A DNA stretch of 64,000 nucleotides. Source: Anoplolepis gracilipes (lineage: Eukaryota > Arthropoda > Insecta > Hymenoptera > Formicidae). The translations under genes and the position numbers were made by a program. Of this stretch, positions 26,883-37,597 are shown one piece after another. Location of the stretch: contig NC_132971.1 of assembly GCF_047496725.1 (NCBI RefSeq), positions 4,886,501 through 4,950,500 on the forward strand, read 5' to 3'. Within the stretch, counting starts at the first letter, position 1, and each line of letters opens with the position of its first letter. The notes beneath the pieces were generated by a model. That model was not told the DNA's origin. It saw only the letters and a list, made by a program, of their open reading frames with translations, and did no database searches.

Positions 26883-29800
26883 CGTAATAAAATTGTAATG
26901 ATAGATCAAATCTCATTGTTCGATCGCCAAAGATAAAGTGTGTGGTTTTTCTTGCTCGAGTTTGCGATTGCGTTGATCCCATCGCTACGCACGCCACACG
27001 CCGTCCGTTGCAACGCGTGTTTTCACGTAGTAGGGTCGGCTTCCACAGGCCTGAGAACATTCCCACGTTCCGTAGCACGAGCCAAGAGTATATGGTACAA
27101 CCGGAAGAATTTCGGAGGCCAAGCTACCCATTCTGCGTCGAGGGAGAAAAGGGGAGAAAGAGAAAGAGAGAGAAGAACAAGACCTTGCAAACACAAGGGA
27201 TGGAGAGAAACGGAGGATAACTGTGAACGGGGAGAAGATAGAAAGAGAGAATAGGCTCGACGATCCCCTTTACGGACAAGAGAAGAGGACGGAAACACCG
27301 GAAGTGCATCGACGCGCCACGAATTAGCATCAACGACCTTCGTACCTTTTTCTGCGCCAGACGGGGTCGTCGTGGAGGAGCGTAAAGAGACCTGGGTGCA
27401 TCGAGGCGGAGCACGAGGAGCCCTGAAGAAATTCCAGATCCGGTAAATATTACCTTTGCACGCGAAGTAATGGGATCGGGGATTATTGTTTTAGCCCGGG
27501 GAAAATATATCTTGTTTACATCACAGTTCAAAAGAAAGGGGGCGGAGGGTCCATTACGGTCCGTGATAACGTTTTATTTTACTCTGCTATAGATTGATAA
27601 TAGATTATAAGCTGCGATATCGATCGGAACGCGAGCCTACCGGCTCTTACTTATTTCTCGGAATATTTTTCTGTTTGTTTACGAGGCGTGTACGGGAATA
27701 TCGTATATCGATTATTGTTTTTTTCTTGTGTGCATTTATTGCGTCTCCCGTCCGTTACATACACTTGCCTAAGGGCAAGTGTTCCCATTTGAATAAAAGC
27801 GGTTGATATTATTTGCACGAGTATTGCAACGTGCTTTTAGCAATGTGATTATTTAACACGCGCGCTGACACATACAGCTGTGAGTTTTATAAATATGTTT
27901 TATTTTATAAAACGGTTGTCTGTTCTTTTGTTAACACATGTATTTGTTTACATCTTATATTAATACTATTATTACTCTTTATATCAAATTGTTAGCTTAT
28001 TATTGCCGCGACAATGTTAAATCATAATATTACTCCGAAAAATAATATTATAAAATTTTATTATAAATCTTGATACATTCTTGAAAAACATACTTAACTC
28101 TATATTCCGCGCGTTATAAAATGTTTAACAGTCGAAATAATTTAACAAAATAAAATAAAAATTAGTATTATAAATTTTAATATTGATATTATTCTTAATA
28201 ATGATTTATCACTGCCATAAAGTGCTTTAAAGCGCAACGTTTAATTAATATCAATTAATGTCTTTCTATTTTGATTATTATGCATCAAATTGGATCTGTT
28301 AAATATATATCGCAGAAATAAATTTCATGAATTTTCATAAAACAGTTTCGGAGAAACCCTATAATTTAACAATCTCACACATAATTAATGTGTTCGACGA
28401 ACTTAAAATATCGAGTTAACGGTTACGCGTAACGTTATTCCGTGCAGAATCTTTCTCTCGGGGTTAAAACTTCCTCGAACTCTCGACGAGGAAGTGCGCG
28501 GTTTGTTGCGGGCCGATCGGAGAAGGAGGAAGGGGGCAAGTGTGCAAAAAAATCCATCATCCTACCCAGAAACGAATTACGAACTCCATCGTCGGGAATC
28601 ACGTAAGGACACGTTGCCAGCTCACGCTGGCACAACCGCCGCGAGAATATCAACATTTCATTCGCCGGAGCGAGCGTAACGAGTTGTTAACATGGGGCAA
28701 TAATATGTACCCGGTGTCCCGGCGGTAGCGCCGCGGATAAGGCTCGTTTCGTCGGGGCTTAATTGGCGTACGTGCGCGTACCGCCACATCCGGCTCGTAT
28801 GACCAATCAATGTAATTATCCTACCGGTCTTCTACCGGCTCAGCGCGGTCGCTGCTGCCTTATTTTCGTCCATCCGAGAACGTACTTGCCGCGCAGAAAA
28901 TACGATCTCAAAAAAAGTGGAGAGAGTAAATTGATATTGATGAATCAGCAGAGATTAGCGAGAGATAGAAGGGTCTCTACGAAAGAACAAATATATATAT
29001 ATGTATAGTCGCGATATAGATTGTACTCGGTAAAAAACAATTAAAAAATTAATAATAAATACATGACACATACGTATACGGTGGTCTGATGAAATTATTC
29101 ATGATACGTTCAAAAGAAATCCGACATATTGCCAGATACCTATACATATATCGAAAATATTCTGAGACATAGAAAGAGTGGATAATTTTATTTAGAAATT
29201 AACACTGAATTATAGTATTCTCCGTTACTTCTTCAGAATACTAAAACAATTATTATTATTTATTAATATTATTAATATTAATAAGTCATTAATATTTTAT
29301 TGTGTCTGCACGTTGAATGATCCTAAAATGTTATCTCCAGACTCGTGCTATCTTCTTTAGATAAAATGTATCCGAAGACAAGCTTATCTTCTTCACGGGG
29401 ATCTCAGGATTTTTATAGAAACAAGTTTCTCTCAATCGAGAATACTTTCAATTGTCCTCTTAAAGATTGTTCGTGCGACAGAATTCCACTGTTATCAATT
29501 GTTGTAGCCGTCGTAATCTCGGACAGATCGGCAATTAAGTGGCGGCCGTATGTCTGCGCGAGGGAACGGATTTTTTTAACGAAGGCGACACGTTGTAGCA
29601 ATATCCGAATTGCCTCCGAGCCGACTAGCTCGCTTTTGCGTTTAGGCCCGAAGGCTCGTAAATATTCGGCCGGCCCACTCGGAGCCTTGTTTGGGATATC
29701 GGCTTCCAAAGGACTGAACACCTCGTTAAGTCCCGCAAGCGGAGCCTGCACGGGTCCGAGGTAGATCATTAAGATTGTACGTTTATAATTCAAAACATCG

Positions 29801-31094
29801 GCTCCCGAACCCACTCGATTACACCGGAACCGGTTATCGGAAACCCTCTAAGAGATCTCTCTAATGTTGGACTAATCTCAAACGGAATATGCAAAATTCT
29901 CTCGAGGTATGCAAATTTTTTAAGCAGGAAGAGATCGTAGGTTAATTGTATTCGAATTTATTCTGGGAACCGAATATATATGTACGGAGAGAATATCGAA
30001 ATGTTCTTCCGTCGCAGAAACGATAACTGAATATGAATGAAGAATAGAATTTTCATTCCTCGCGCACACATCGACAAATATTTTTAGCCAAAATCTACTT
30101 ATAACCAAAATCGTCACTAATACTTAATCCGTTATTTTTTTTTCTTCCATTAGTAATATTTTCTACATAGGAGAGGATTTTTAATTAAAAAAAATTTTTT
30201 TACTTCTAAATTTCTCATATATCAAATAAAAATTTTTCCATTTTTTGCAACAATACAATTCGTATAATCCAATACAACAAAAGTTACAATAATCTTATTG
30301 AATAATTATAATGACGTAAAAATATGGGAAAGGTTGAGGAATCGGACCGTTCTTGATATTTATTCCCATTGTTTCTACGCGAAGAGAAAGATGCGAATTG
30401 ATTCAGCCGCAACACGGCATCGTTCGCCAAGACGTGATTCACTCTGGCGAAGTGCCGGGAGTGTTGCCGACACGCGTGTGCACGTGTACCACGTCGGTGG
30501 CATCACCCGGTAAATCAACAAGTGTCGTGCCTCGAGCGCGGATGCGCAAACCTACAGTAGTATTTAGTTTCCTATACACGTCGATTAAAAATGTTAAACA
30601 GAATGCATATCAGCTACTTTATTATTTTAGTTTTTAATCAAGTTATGAAAGATCATACCATGCATGATCTCTCAGCTGTGTGATTTTTGAAAAAAAAAAA
30701 TTGATTTTATTTTTATTACATATAAAATTTGCTTTATCTGCACGTGTATAATTTATTCAAAAAGTTATAACAAAAAATGCGCGTGCAAATTGGTGGGATT
30801 AAAAAAAATTGCACGATCAGTAAACAATATGAAGTAGCATCTGAAGATAATGTGAAATATGAGGAGGAATTTTTGTTCTCTCATTACGCGCTTTAATTTA
30901 ACTCTCGCGAAGCAACGTACTCTCTTCGTAGATTCATTCACGATAATCTCTACCTCCAGCGCGATCGTCCTCGCGCCGCTGTGCCGCGCGAGTCGTCCTC
31001 GTGCTGGTCGCGCGTCGTGGCGTGTGCTTTCCTCTTCCTCTCGCCTCTCGCCTCTCGCACTCGGCGCGCTTGGGCACGTCGTCCAGGGCAGTAT

Positions 31095-31102
31095 GCAGGT
31101 GT
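31095..31102 (+). promoter_or_regulatory. Proneural-type E-box (GCAGGTGT)
   Basis: GCAGGTGT matches the Achaete/Scute-type consensus GCAGSTG and sits about 130 bp upstream of the Su(H) paired site. In Drosophila the combination of an SPS with such an E-box gives synergistic Notch plus proneural activation of E(spl) genes. Function here is inferred from sequence and position only. Confidence 0.6.
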
Positions 31103-31130
31103 GCTCTCGGTGAGTGAAGCGTCCCCTCCC

Positions 31131-31152
31131 GCGCGCGCGCGCGCGCGCGCGC
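31131..31152. repeat. (GC)n run in the E(spl) promoter
   Basis: Eleven GC dinucleotides in a row lie between the E-box and the SPS. The run is strictly alternating and could adopt Z-DNA. It is probably length-polymorphic and would vary the E-box to SPS spacing. Confidence 0.9.
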
Positions 31153-31229
31153 TCTCTCGCAAGGAGGGCCCCCCCTTTTCCCGGTCGGCAAGCGTCAAAC
31201 GGCACAGAACCTGTGCAGGCCCCCCGATC

Positions 31230-31262
31230 TGTGGGAACGCTCTGGCTCGCGAGCTTCCCACG
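31230..31262. promoter_or_regulatory. Su(H) paired site (SPS) upstream of the intronless E(spl) gene
   Basis: TGTGGGAA on the + strand at 31230-31237 faces TTCCCACG (CGTGGGAA on the - strand) at 31255-31262, with a 17-bp spacer. This head-to-head pair of two high-affinity Su(H)/CSL sites matches the SPS of Drosophila E(spl) and vertebrate Hes promoters, where spacers of about 15-17 bp are known. It lies about 165-195 bp upstream of the predicted start site. The GAAAGT hexamer seen in some Drosophila SPS spacers is absent. Binding by Su(H) with Notch intracellular domain and Mastermind is inferred from the architecture. Confidence 0.88.
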
Positions 31263-31389
31263 ATACGCCACGGCTGCTGGCTGGCTGTACACGCGGGCTG
31301 CAGGGTTCAGCACCGTGCCCCTCGGTCCCCTCTGCCACTCGGCCGTGGAGCGTAGGACGATTGTGGCACTGGTGGGGAACCGCGCGCGG

Positions 31390-31427
31390 TATATAAATAA
31401 CGGGTTGTGCCCCACCAGTGACTCAGA
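31390..31427 (+). promoter_or_regulatory. Core promoter (TATA box and initiator) of the intronless E(spl) gene
   Basis: TATATAAATA begins at 31390, with TATAAA at 31392-31397. About 30 bp downstream is ACTCAGAAC with an initiator-like TCAG, giving a predicted start near 31425 and a 5' UTR of about 280 nt. Insect E(spl) genes commonly have TATA promoters. Confidence 0.75.
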
Positions 31428-31704
31428 ACCCTCACGAACACGTACGGGCTCAGACGCATTCTCGGCACTCCGAGGACAGCGAGCACATATTCGAGAGTTA
31501 GAGAGTTTCATTCGCTCGAAATTTCGCAACGAGCACATCCGTGGAGCACCGCGGATTCTTCTGGAGCTTGATCGGATCGTCGATCCAGAATCGCTACGCA
31601 ACGTTCGATAAACGTGGAAAACGTGGAAAAGTCAATCTCACTGGGACTCAGTTAAACCTTGTTTTGTGACCAGTGATAAATACGACATCGAGAGTGTGAT
31701 CATC

Positions 31705-32304
31705 ATGTCACCGCACACTAGTTACACACCTGTCAGCGGCATGGAGTACGAGGAGCCAGTATCGCGTACCTATCAGTACCGCAAGGTGATGAAGCCGATG
31801 CTGGAGCGCAAGCGGCGCGCTCGTATTAACCGCTGCCTGGACGAGCTCAAGGACCTGATGGTGACCGCCTTGCAGGCCGAAGGCGAGAACGTGGCGAAGC
31901 TGGAGAAGGCGGACATTCTTGAGCTGACGGTACGTCATCTTCACACATTACGCGCCGCCAGGAGGCTCACCCTCACTCCGGAGAACAGCTACGCCGATCG
32001 ATTCCGCGACGGTTTCACCCAGTGCGCCCAGGAAGTGTCAACCTTCCTCTCGACGCCGGTCGCCGCGGCAGTGCATCCCGCCGCCGGCGCCCAGCTCATG
32101 CGACATCTCGGCGGCTGCCTTCGACGACTCGAGGGTCCGACGGGTGCCAAGCACGCGCTCCCAACATCGACGACGAAGACGACCCAGGCCAGCCAGACAA
32201 GTGTGCCCCAGAACGTGTACACTCCTCCTCAGAGTCCTGTCAGTGTCGCGAGCTCTTCCGGGGAATCCTCCGAGTCCTCCAACGCAGTCTGGAGACCCTG
32301 GTGA
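31705..32304 (+). CDS. E(spl): Enhancer-of-split type bHLH-Orange repressor, intronless (mbeta/mgamma-like)
   Basis: Single-exon gene of 199 residues. Nuclear DNA-binding repressor; family members are Notch targets that repress proneural genes by recruiting Groucho. Visible domains: a basic region with the family-specific proline (KPMLERKRRARIN, residues 30-42), helix 1 (RCLDELKDLMVTAL, 43-56), a loop with AEGENVAK, helix 2 (LEKADILELTVRHL, 66-79), an Orange domain (about 96-143) and a C-terminal WRPW Groucho-binding motif (196-199) directly before TGA. The tail also carries PQSP (175-178), a PxSP MAPK-type site, and SSGE (184-187), a CK2-type site; both kinase types are known to act on Drosophila E(spl)M8. 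I chose the ATG at 31705; the frame stays open upstream to a GTG at 31666, which is not a normal insect start. The N-terminal SRTYQYRKVMKP block is typical of E(spl) rather than Hairy or Deadpan. Exact orthology to a Drosophila m-gene is not resolved. Confidence 0.96.
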   Translation: MSPHTSYTPVSGMEYEEPVSRTYQYRKVMKPMLERKRRARINRCLDELKDLMVTALQAEGENVAKLEKADILELTVRHLHTLRAARRLTLTPENSYADRFRDGFTQCAQEVSTFLSTPVAAAVHPAAGAQLMRHLGGCLRRLEGPTGAKHALPTSTTKTTQASQTSVPQNVYTPPQSPVSVASSSGESSESSNAVWRPW

Positions 32305-32521
32305 TGTGGCCGGCGGTGATGAGAAATCTTGAGACATCCGAAGACGGACAAATCTCGCGATGAAGAGCTTCCCTCCTGCGACTGATACCGCAAGAAGGAA
32401 AACGACGAAACATTGTTTTCCAAACATTGACATTTTTGCGAAGTCTCGCTGAAAATATATCGAGAACTTTACATTAACTTCGCAATGAAGTTTAATCTAT
32501 CGCATTGTACATAGGTGATAC

Positions 32522-32543
32522 AGCTTTAAGTGACGTCTGTGAT
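32522..32543 (+). promoter_or_regulatory. Brd box and K box in the E(spl) 3' UTR
   Basis: AGCTTTA at 32522-32528 is an exact Brd box, and TGTGAT at 32538-32543 is an exact K box, nine bases apart. In Drosophila these motifs in E(spl) and Bearded 3' UTRs give negative post-transcriptional control by miR-4/miR-79-type and miR-2/miR-11-type microRNAs. No GY box (GTCTTCC) was seen here. Confidence 0.7.
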
Positions 32544-32680
32544 AGGGTTCCATTTTGTACCTGAGATGACTATTTTCTCATAAAGAGCATAGCGATTATT
32601 GTATAGATGTTAACTTGTTATGTTTAAGAATCTCTTTTCGACGTAATGCTGTTTGGCATCTCTGTTGCAGCCCAATCATC

Positions 32681-32686
32681 AATAAA
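32681..32686 (+). terminator. Poly(A) signal of the intronless E(spl) gene
   Basis: AATAAA lies 377 bp after the stop codon and is followed by a TTGT-rich stretch. It is the first canonical signal in a compact 3' UTR that also carries the Brd and K boxes. Confidence 0.75.
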
Positions 32687-32689
32687 CGT

Positions 32690-33490
32690 CTTGTTTAAAT
32701 GATAAACAATATCGAAATAATTACCATCATATATCCTTCTCTCCTTTATTAATCTTCTTGCAATGACAAAATCAAATCAAAACATGAAACATTAAACATT
32801 GTTACATGACGTAGCAGAATATTATTTTATTCTAAAATATGTATCATTGTATAATATATGTATACAAGTTATTATATAACTCAAGTAAAAAAATATTACT
32901 CAAGTTTCTTTATAATAATAATTTAATGATGAGTCATTTTAATCTCTGCAAATACGCAATGAAAATTTTAATTGCAATAATAATATAATAATAGTACAAC
33001 TTTGCATATTAAAAAGGTTAATACATAAATAAAAATTAATACGTTTTAGATGTAAACAAGAAATTATGTAACCAAAATTGTGTGGAATTAACATTTAGTC
33101 TTTTTATTTATGTTATCTCAATTATTAATTCATTTAATTCATTTATTTATTAATCTTAGAAACATTTTTAATACATATATAAAAAAATTATTTAGTAATA
33201 AATTTTGCTCATTTTAAATGTATTTTTTACATTTTATATTCCACATTAATAAATTTTTAGAATAATAATAATTATTGAATTGAATATAATATTTATTATA
33301 TTTTTATGATTAAAAAATAGAATCGGTAAAAAATATTGGTTAATTTATGGTTAAAAGAAATTGTAACTAATTTAAAAAAATATATTACACTTTTTATTAT
33401 ATTTCATATAAAATAGATATATCACAAAAGTACATCACAATATACGCAACATATGGTCTCGTAATTTCGGCCATTTATATTTCTTATACA
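32690..33490. other. Gene-free AT-rich spacer after the first E(spl) gene
   Basis: Very AT-rich sequence with stops in all frames. I see nothing between the poly(A) signal and the foldback element. Confidence 0.7.
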
Positions 33491-33923
33491 TACAGGGTAT
33501 CGGAAAAATGTGTTAATGATAGATTCTTGAGATCATTTGGAGTCGATTTTTCCTCAGCGAAAATATCGAGAGACATCATTTTTTGCAAGTTTCCAATTTT
33601 TATCATTATATATCTTTGTAATTAAGCCTTAAATTAAAATTCTATTACAGTAAACTCTATCTAAAATTAACTGAAGAATGTAGTTTTGGTAATTTTTTAA
33701 CTTTGAAAAGTTTAGTTTGCGAAAAGCACCTTTTTTCAATCGCTTATAACTCGGAAATTACTGATACCTCGATATTTTCGCTGAAGAAAAATCATCTCTA
33801 AATGATCTCAAGAATCGGATTTGTGGTTTACTTTGCATATACAGGGTAATTGATGAAAAATCTGCCATTAGCAGATTTTTCATCAATTATCCTGTATATG
33901 CAAAGTAAACCACAAATCCGATT
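33491..33923. mobile_element. MITE-like foldback element with a 53-bp palindrome
   Basis: The segment opens with TACAGGGTATCGGAAAAATG. Its left part (about 33525-33575, TTCTTGAGATCATTTGGAG and CAGCGAAAATATCGAG) recurs as an imperfect inverted copy at about 33768-33815. A second, much better inverted repeat follows: arms 33813-33865 and 33871-33923, 53 bp each with one mismatch and a 5-bp loop, containing ACAGGGTAATTGATG and its complement. ACAGGGT termini are common in non-autonomous DNA transposons of insects. There is no coding capacity. It lies about 0.8 kb beyond the first E(spl) gene's poly(A) signal. The class assignment is inferred; target-site duplications were not identified. Confidence 0.65.
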
Positions 33924-36399
33924 ATATTTTTATAATGTTTACATCTATATATATTCAATCATAAATATAATATTATTATAGTCTATAGTGAACATACGTC
34001 GTCGAAAAAAATCACGAGAATCACGAAGGCTATAAAAAGATTAAATCGCATTCAAATTACATAGCACGGCGACGAAAAGAACGCTATAACAAGTCACCTT
34101 TAGCGCATGCAAAAGACTACAATGTTTGACTGGCCTTTAATCGGACGGTGCGACATTGTAAGAAATCAAAAACCACCTGTCACCTGCCATCACCATTCGA
34201 GTAGTATACCCGGAGGTGACGAAACTGACACATGAATATTAATGCATTCTACGTGGCTTAATACGCAAACTAAACTTTCTTGCACATTTCAACGTTAAGA
34301 CATAATTTAATCATTTCTCTGATTTTCCACAGGCATCAGGAACACAATCTTTGTTTCATACACTTATTGTTAGTATGAGAAAGCATAATTTTATCCTCGC
34401 ATTTTCCCATGCCGGTCAAATGATCTATTTTTTTATTTAAAATCAATTTTTCCGACATATATTAGCACGCTAATCGGAATTAACTAAATAGTCTTTTTTT
34501 ATCGATAGTACGATTATGATTTTAAAAGAGAGAAGGAATTTGTAATAAATGAAAAAATTTCTCCAAAGTCATCGATCAATTCCACCGATCGATGGGCGCG
34601 ACGCTTTCACACTTTTTCGAGTCTTCCCGTTTTTGGTTGTATTCTTGGAGCATCGCGCGTTAATTTGATTTTACGTAAGTAGGACACGAAAAAAATTAAC
34701 TCTTTCTTTTCGGAAGTCTTGTCTTACTTTTCGATTAATGCACTCTCGTACCAACTGTGCGATCGATAACGAGTATTTAATTGCCACATTGTAGCTGGCA
34801 TATTTACTTAATACGCGTTTCGAAGCGGCGAATTAATCGACAACACGAACTTTTTATATCAACACCGCGTGCTTGCACGTCTGCTTCGACATTCTCGTAT
34901 CAATTATCTGGCATGGTTTCTGCGCATATTATGTTCTCTGTATTTTCTCATAAATATATAGTAAGAGTGATATAATTCTAGCCTTATAACTATTAATCAT
35001 TACAATGTAAATTTATATTTATTACAGTAGAATAGATATTTTTCTATTTTTTATATTCCTGTATTTTTTACAGTCTCGCAGTTAATAATTTAATTTTGAG
35101 GAATTTAAAGAATTATTATTTTGCAAGATGCCATTTTTGTTACAATGAAACCTTTTTTGCGGGTCGTTATGAAAATAATTAGAAAATTACGACGGATTAT
35201 AAATTTCAAGAAAACACTAATTGACAGCACATATACATACACAAAAATGTACAATGTCGTTTTTAAGATAAGACTGTAAATTATGTAGCAATTTGATCTT
35301 GCTTTTTTTTTTGTTTTGATTCTTATCCTTAGTTTATCCCTTTGGGAATGCGATCGCACGTTAAAAACTCAATCGCATGCGAACGGAAATAGACCTATCG
35401 TACCAGCTTCTCATTCAAGCACAATGTTTGACAGGCGCGCACTACTCGCGTGCGAGATTGCGCTTGCAATTATCAGGATATACGATCCGGTCATTGACTC
35501 GCGAACATTTAAATTGTAACAAATCGCTGTTTAAATACTTAACAAAAGATATTTTTACAATGAAAATGTAATTAACCATGTCAGAAAAGAATATTAAAAT
35601 AATTAATTGACTTAAAAATCAAATATTTTTACATATTTTTGTGATTAAATGTATTGAGTTATTTACATACTGAGGTATGAACTTTCACACACCGATGTTT
35701 AATAATATTTACAATACATCGCTCTTAATAAACATAAAACTTGTTCTTCGTGTAACGAAACTAATGACCTTTATAAATTACTTCTTAGTTAGCATTGACC
35801 GAGAAAAACTTGAGTAAAAGTTGAAACTAATTCCGTTAGAATGTTATACATTTAGTTACATGTTACAAATTTTACGATTGTCGAGAGTGGTATATTGTAA
35901 GTATTATTATCTTATGTATTTTATTTGTCTTTTCGTGATATTTTTTTTTTATATTTTTTAATCTAATAATGACATTTGTAAATGTAGAATATAATACTAA
36001 AATAGGATACATTAATACATGTTGATATATTATAACATGTAGATATATTTAATTTTTTTTACATAATATTTATAATTTTATTTAAAAAGTATGAATAAAC
36101 ATAATATTATGCACGAAAGTACGAAAAGCAGAAGATAAATGAACTGATCGGCTACATAAAATTTATGGAAAAAATAGTTTGAATTAACTCACATAAGTGT
36201 TAGTAATAGTTAATCGAAATAAAATCATTATAGTATAAACCGGTTATTTCCTCACGATGATATACTTCATCGTCATCATGTTACGATTACATCGGCAGAC
36301 TGTATCTCTTCACAAGATTATTATTTTTATCATAAAATATATAAAGAATGTTAATTGCGTTATTAATGTATGTAGAAAATATCAAAAGTGATATATATA

Positions 36400-36434
<35 letters not shown>

Positions 36435-37597
36435 CGATCTTTCGGCGTTTATAATAATTTGCGAATCTATTTATGTGTTTCAGATGCTTGTAGCGTCATC
36501 ATAATGCTGAAATCTGTTGACATTTAAACAATATACAAATTGGTACGTATATATTTCCTTTCGTAAATTTCCCTCATTTAATTTCACATGTTTATATTCA
36601 AGTTTTCTGACACATGTTAATGCGCTTACGTATGCGTTGTCTGCGTAGCATCATCGTTCCAAACGGATCAGTTTCTGTCATGTTCATTGTTACTGACAAT
36701 GAGTAAAAGTTGCTTAGCAATGTAATAATATTTTATCGCTTTGCAAGATCCGATTCTGTTACTGCAAGTCGTTTATAATTCTTATCACATATTGTGTTTC
36801 TATTTACCGTGCGACTTTTTATCGAACGCTATCATACATTGAGAAAACCAGAGTTAATTGAGCTCGAATTAAAAATTGAAGTGAAAACGTGTACTTTATA
36901 AAACGATTTACTTTAAAAAGAATGCCAGATAAAATGTAACGATAAACTTCGAGAGAAAATATCTTCGTGAAAAGTTTGTTTGGGTGAAGCCTGCTCTGCT
37001 GAAGACGAAATTGAATTTTAATCAAGTTGTGTGTTAATCTACTTATTCCACGATAAAGTAAATCGATTATCTGCAGCTGCCTGTGTTACATTACTAATAA
37101 CTCTTGCAGATATACATAATATCTGCGCCAACATATCCATAATATATACAAAGTAGTGGTCAGTTTAATACTTCATAATTATAGCCCCAGGGAAAGTTGT
37201 CACATTTTGTAATTAATCGTCAAAAAAATCTCACTATATCGATTTGTATAGTAATCCTAAAAACATATTAATTAAATTTAAAAATTATTAATTATATAAT
37301 CGACGTATATTACATCTCACGTCAAGTTGAGCCAAGCTTCTTGACAGACCATAACAGATGTTAGATTTATCCAGACACTGTCAGTCTTGTTCCTTGAAAA
37401 TATTCATTACCGGTACTCTGTAATCTACACTATATTTTAACACATATGTTGTTGATTAAATGCTTCGATTTATAATAAAATAAACTTATATAATAGCGAA
37501 AGTGTGAATTGACGTACAAATGATATAAAACGACATTTTTTTACTGCTGTTATTAAAAGCGATATTTTTTTTACGGTATGCTATAGGCTTATCCGAG
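33924..37597. other. Intergenic spacer before TTLL4
   Basis: AT-rich with a (TA)n run near 36.4 kb and no GC island. The TTLL4 promoter must lie here, but no TATA box or initiator stands out. Confidence 0.6.
36400..36432. repeat. (TA)n microsatellite
   Basis: TA repeats preceded by imperfect GTGATATATA units. Confidence 0.9.

Larger units (their letters stand above)
22818..31094. other. Gene-free stretch upstream of the first E(spl) gene
   Basis: AT-rich with CpG-richer islands at 26.23-27.48 and 28.43-28.9 kb and a promoter-proximal island from about 30.93 kb. One Su(H)-type TTCCCACG lies at 27060-27067. Open frames on both strands at 29345-29814 are discussed separately. No RNA gene was recognised. 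Confidence 0.55.

Noticed and set aside
30765..31601. 278-codon open frame on the - strand
   Set aside because: It lies antisense across the E(spl) E-box, SPS, TATA box and 5' UTR, is low-complexity Arg-rich from the GC run, and has no recognisable domain.
31613..31629. Two CGTGGAAA motifs in the E(spl) 5' UTR, similar to Su(H) sites
   Set aside because: They lack the central G of YGTGRGAA and look like a short tandem duplication.
31666..31704. N-terminal extension of the first E(spl) gene from a GTG
   Set aside because: GTG is not a normal start in insect nuclear genes; the ATG at 31705 gives the expected N-terminus length.
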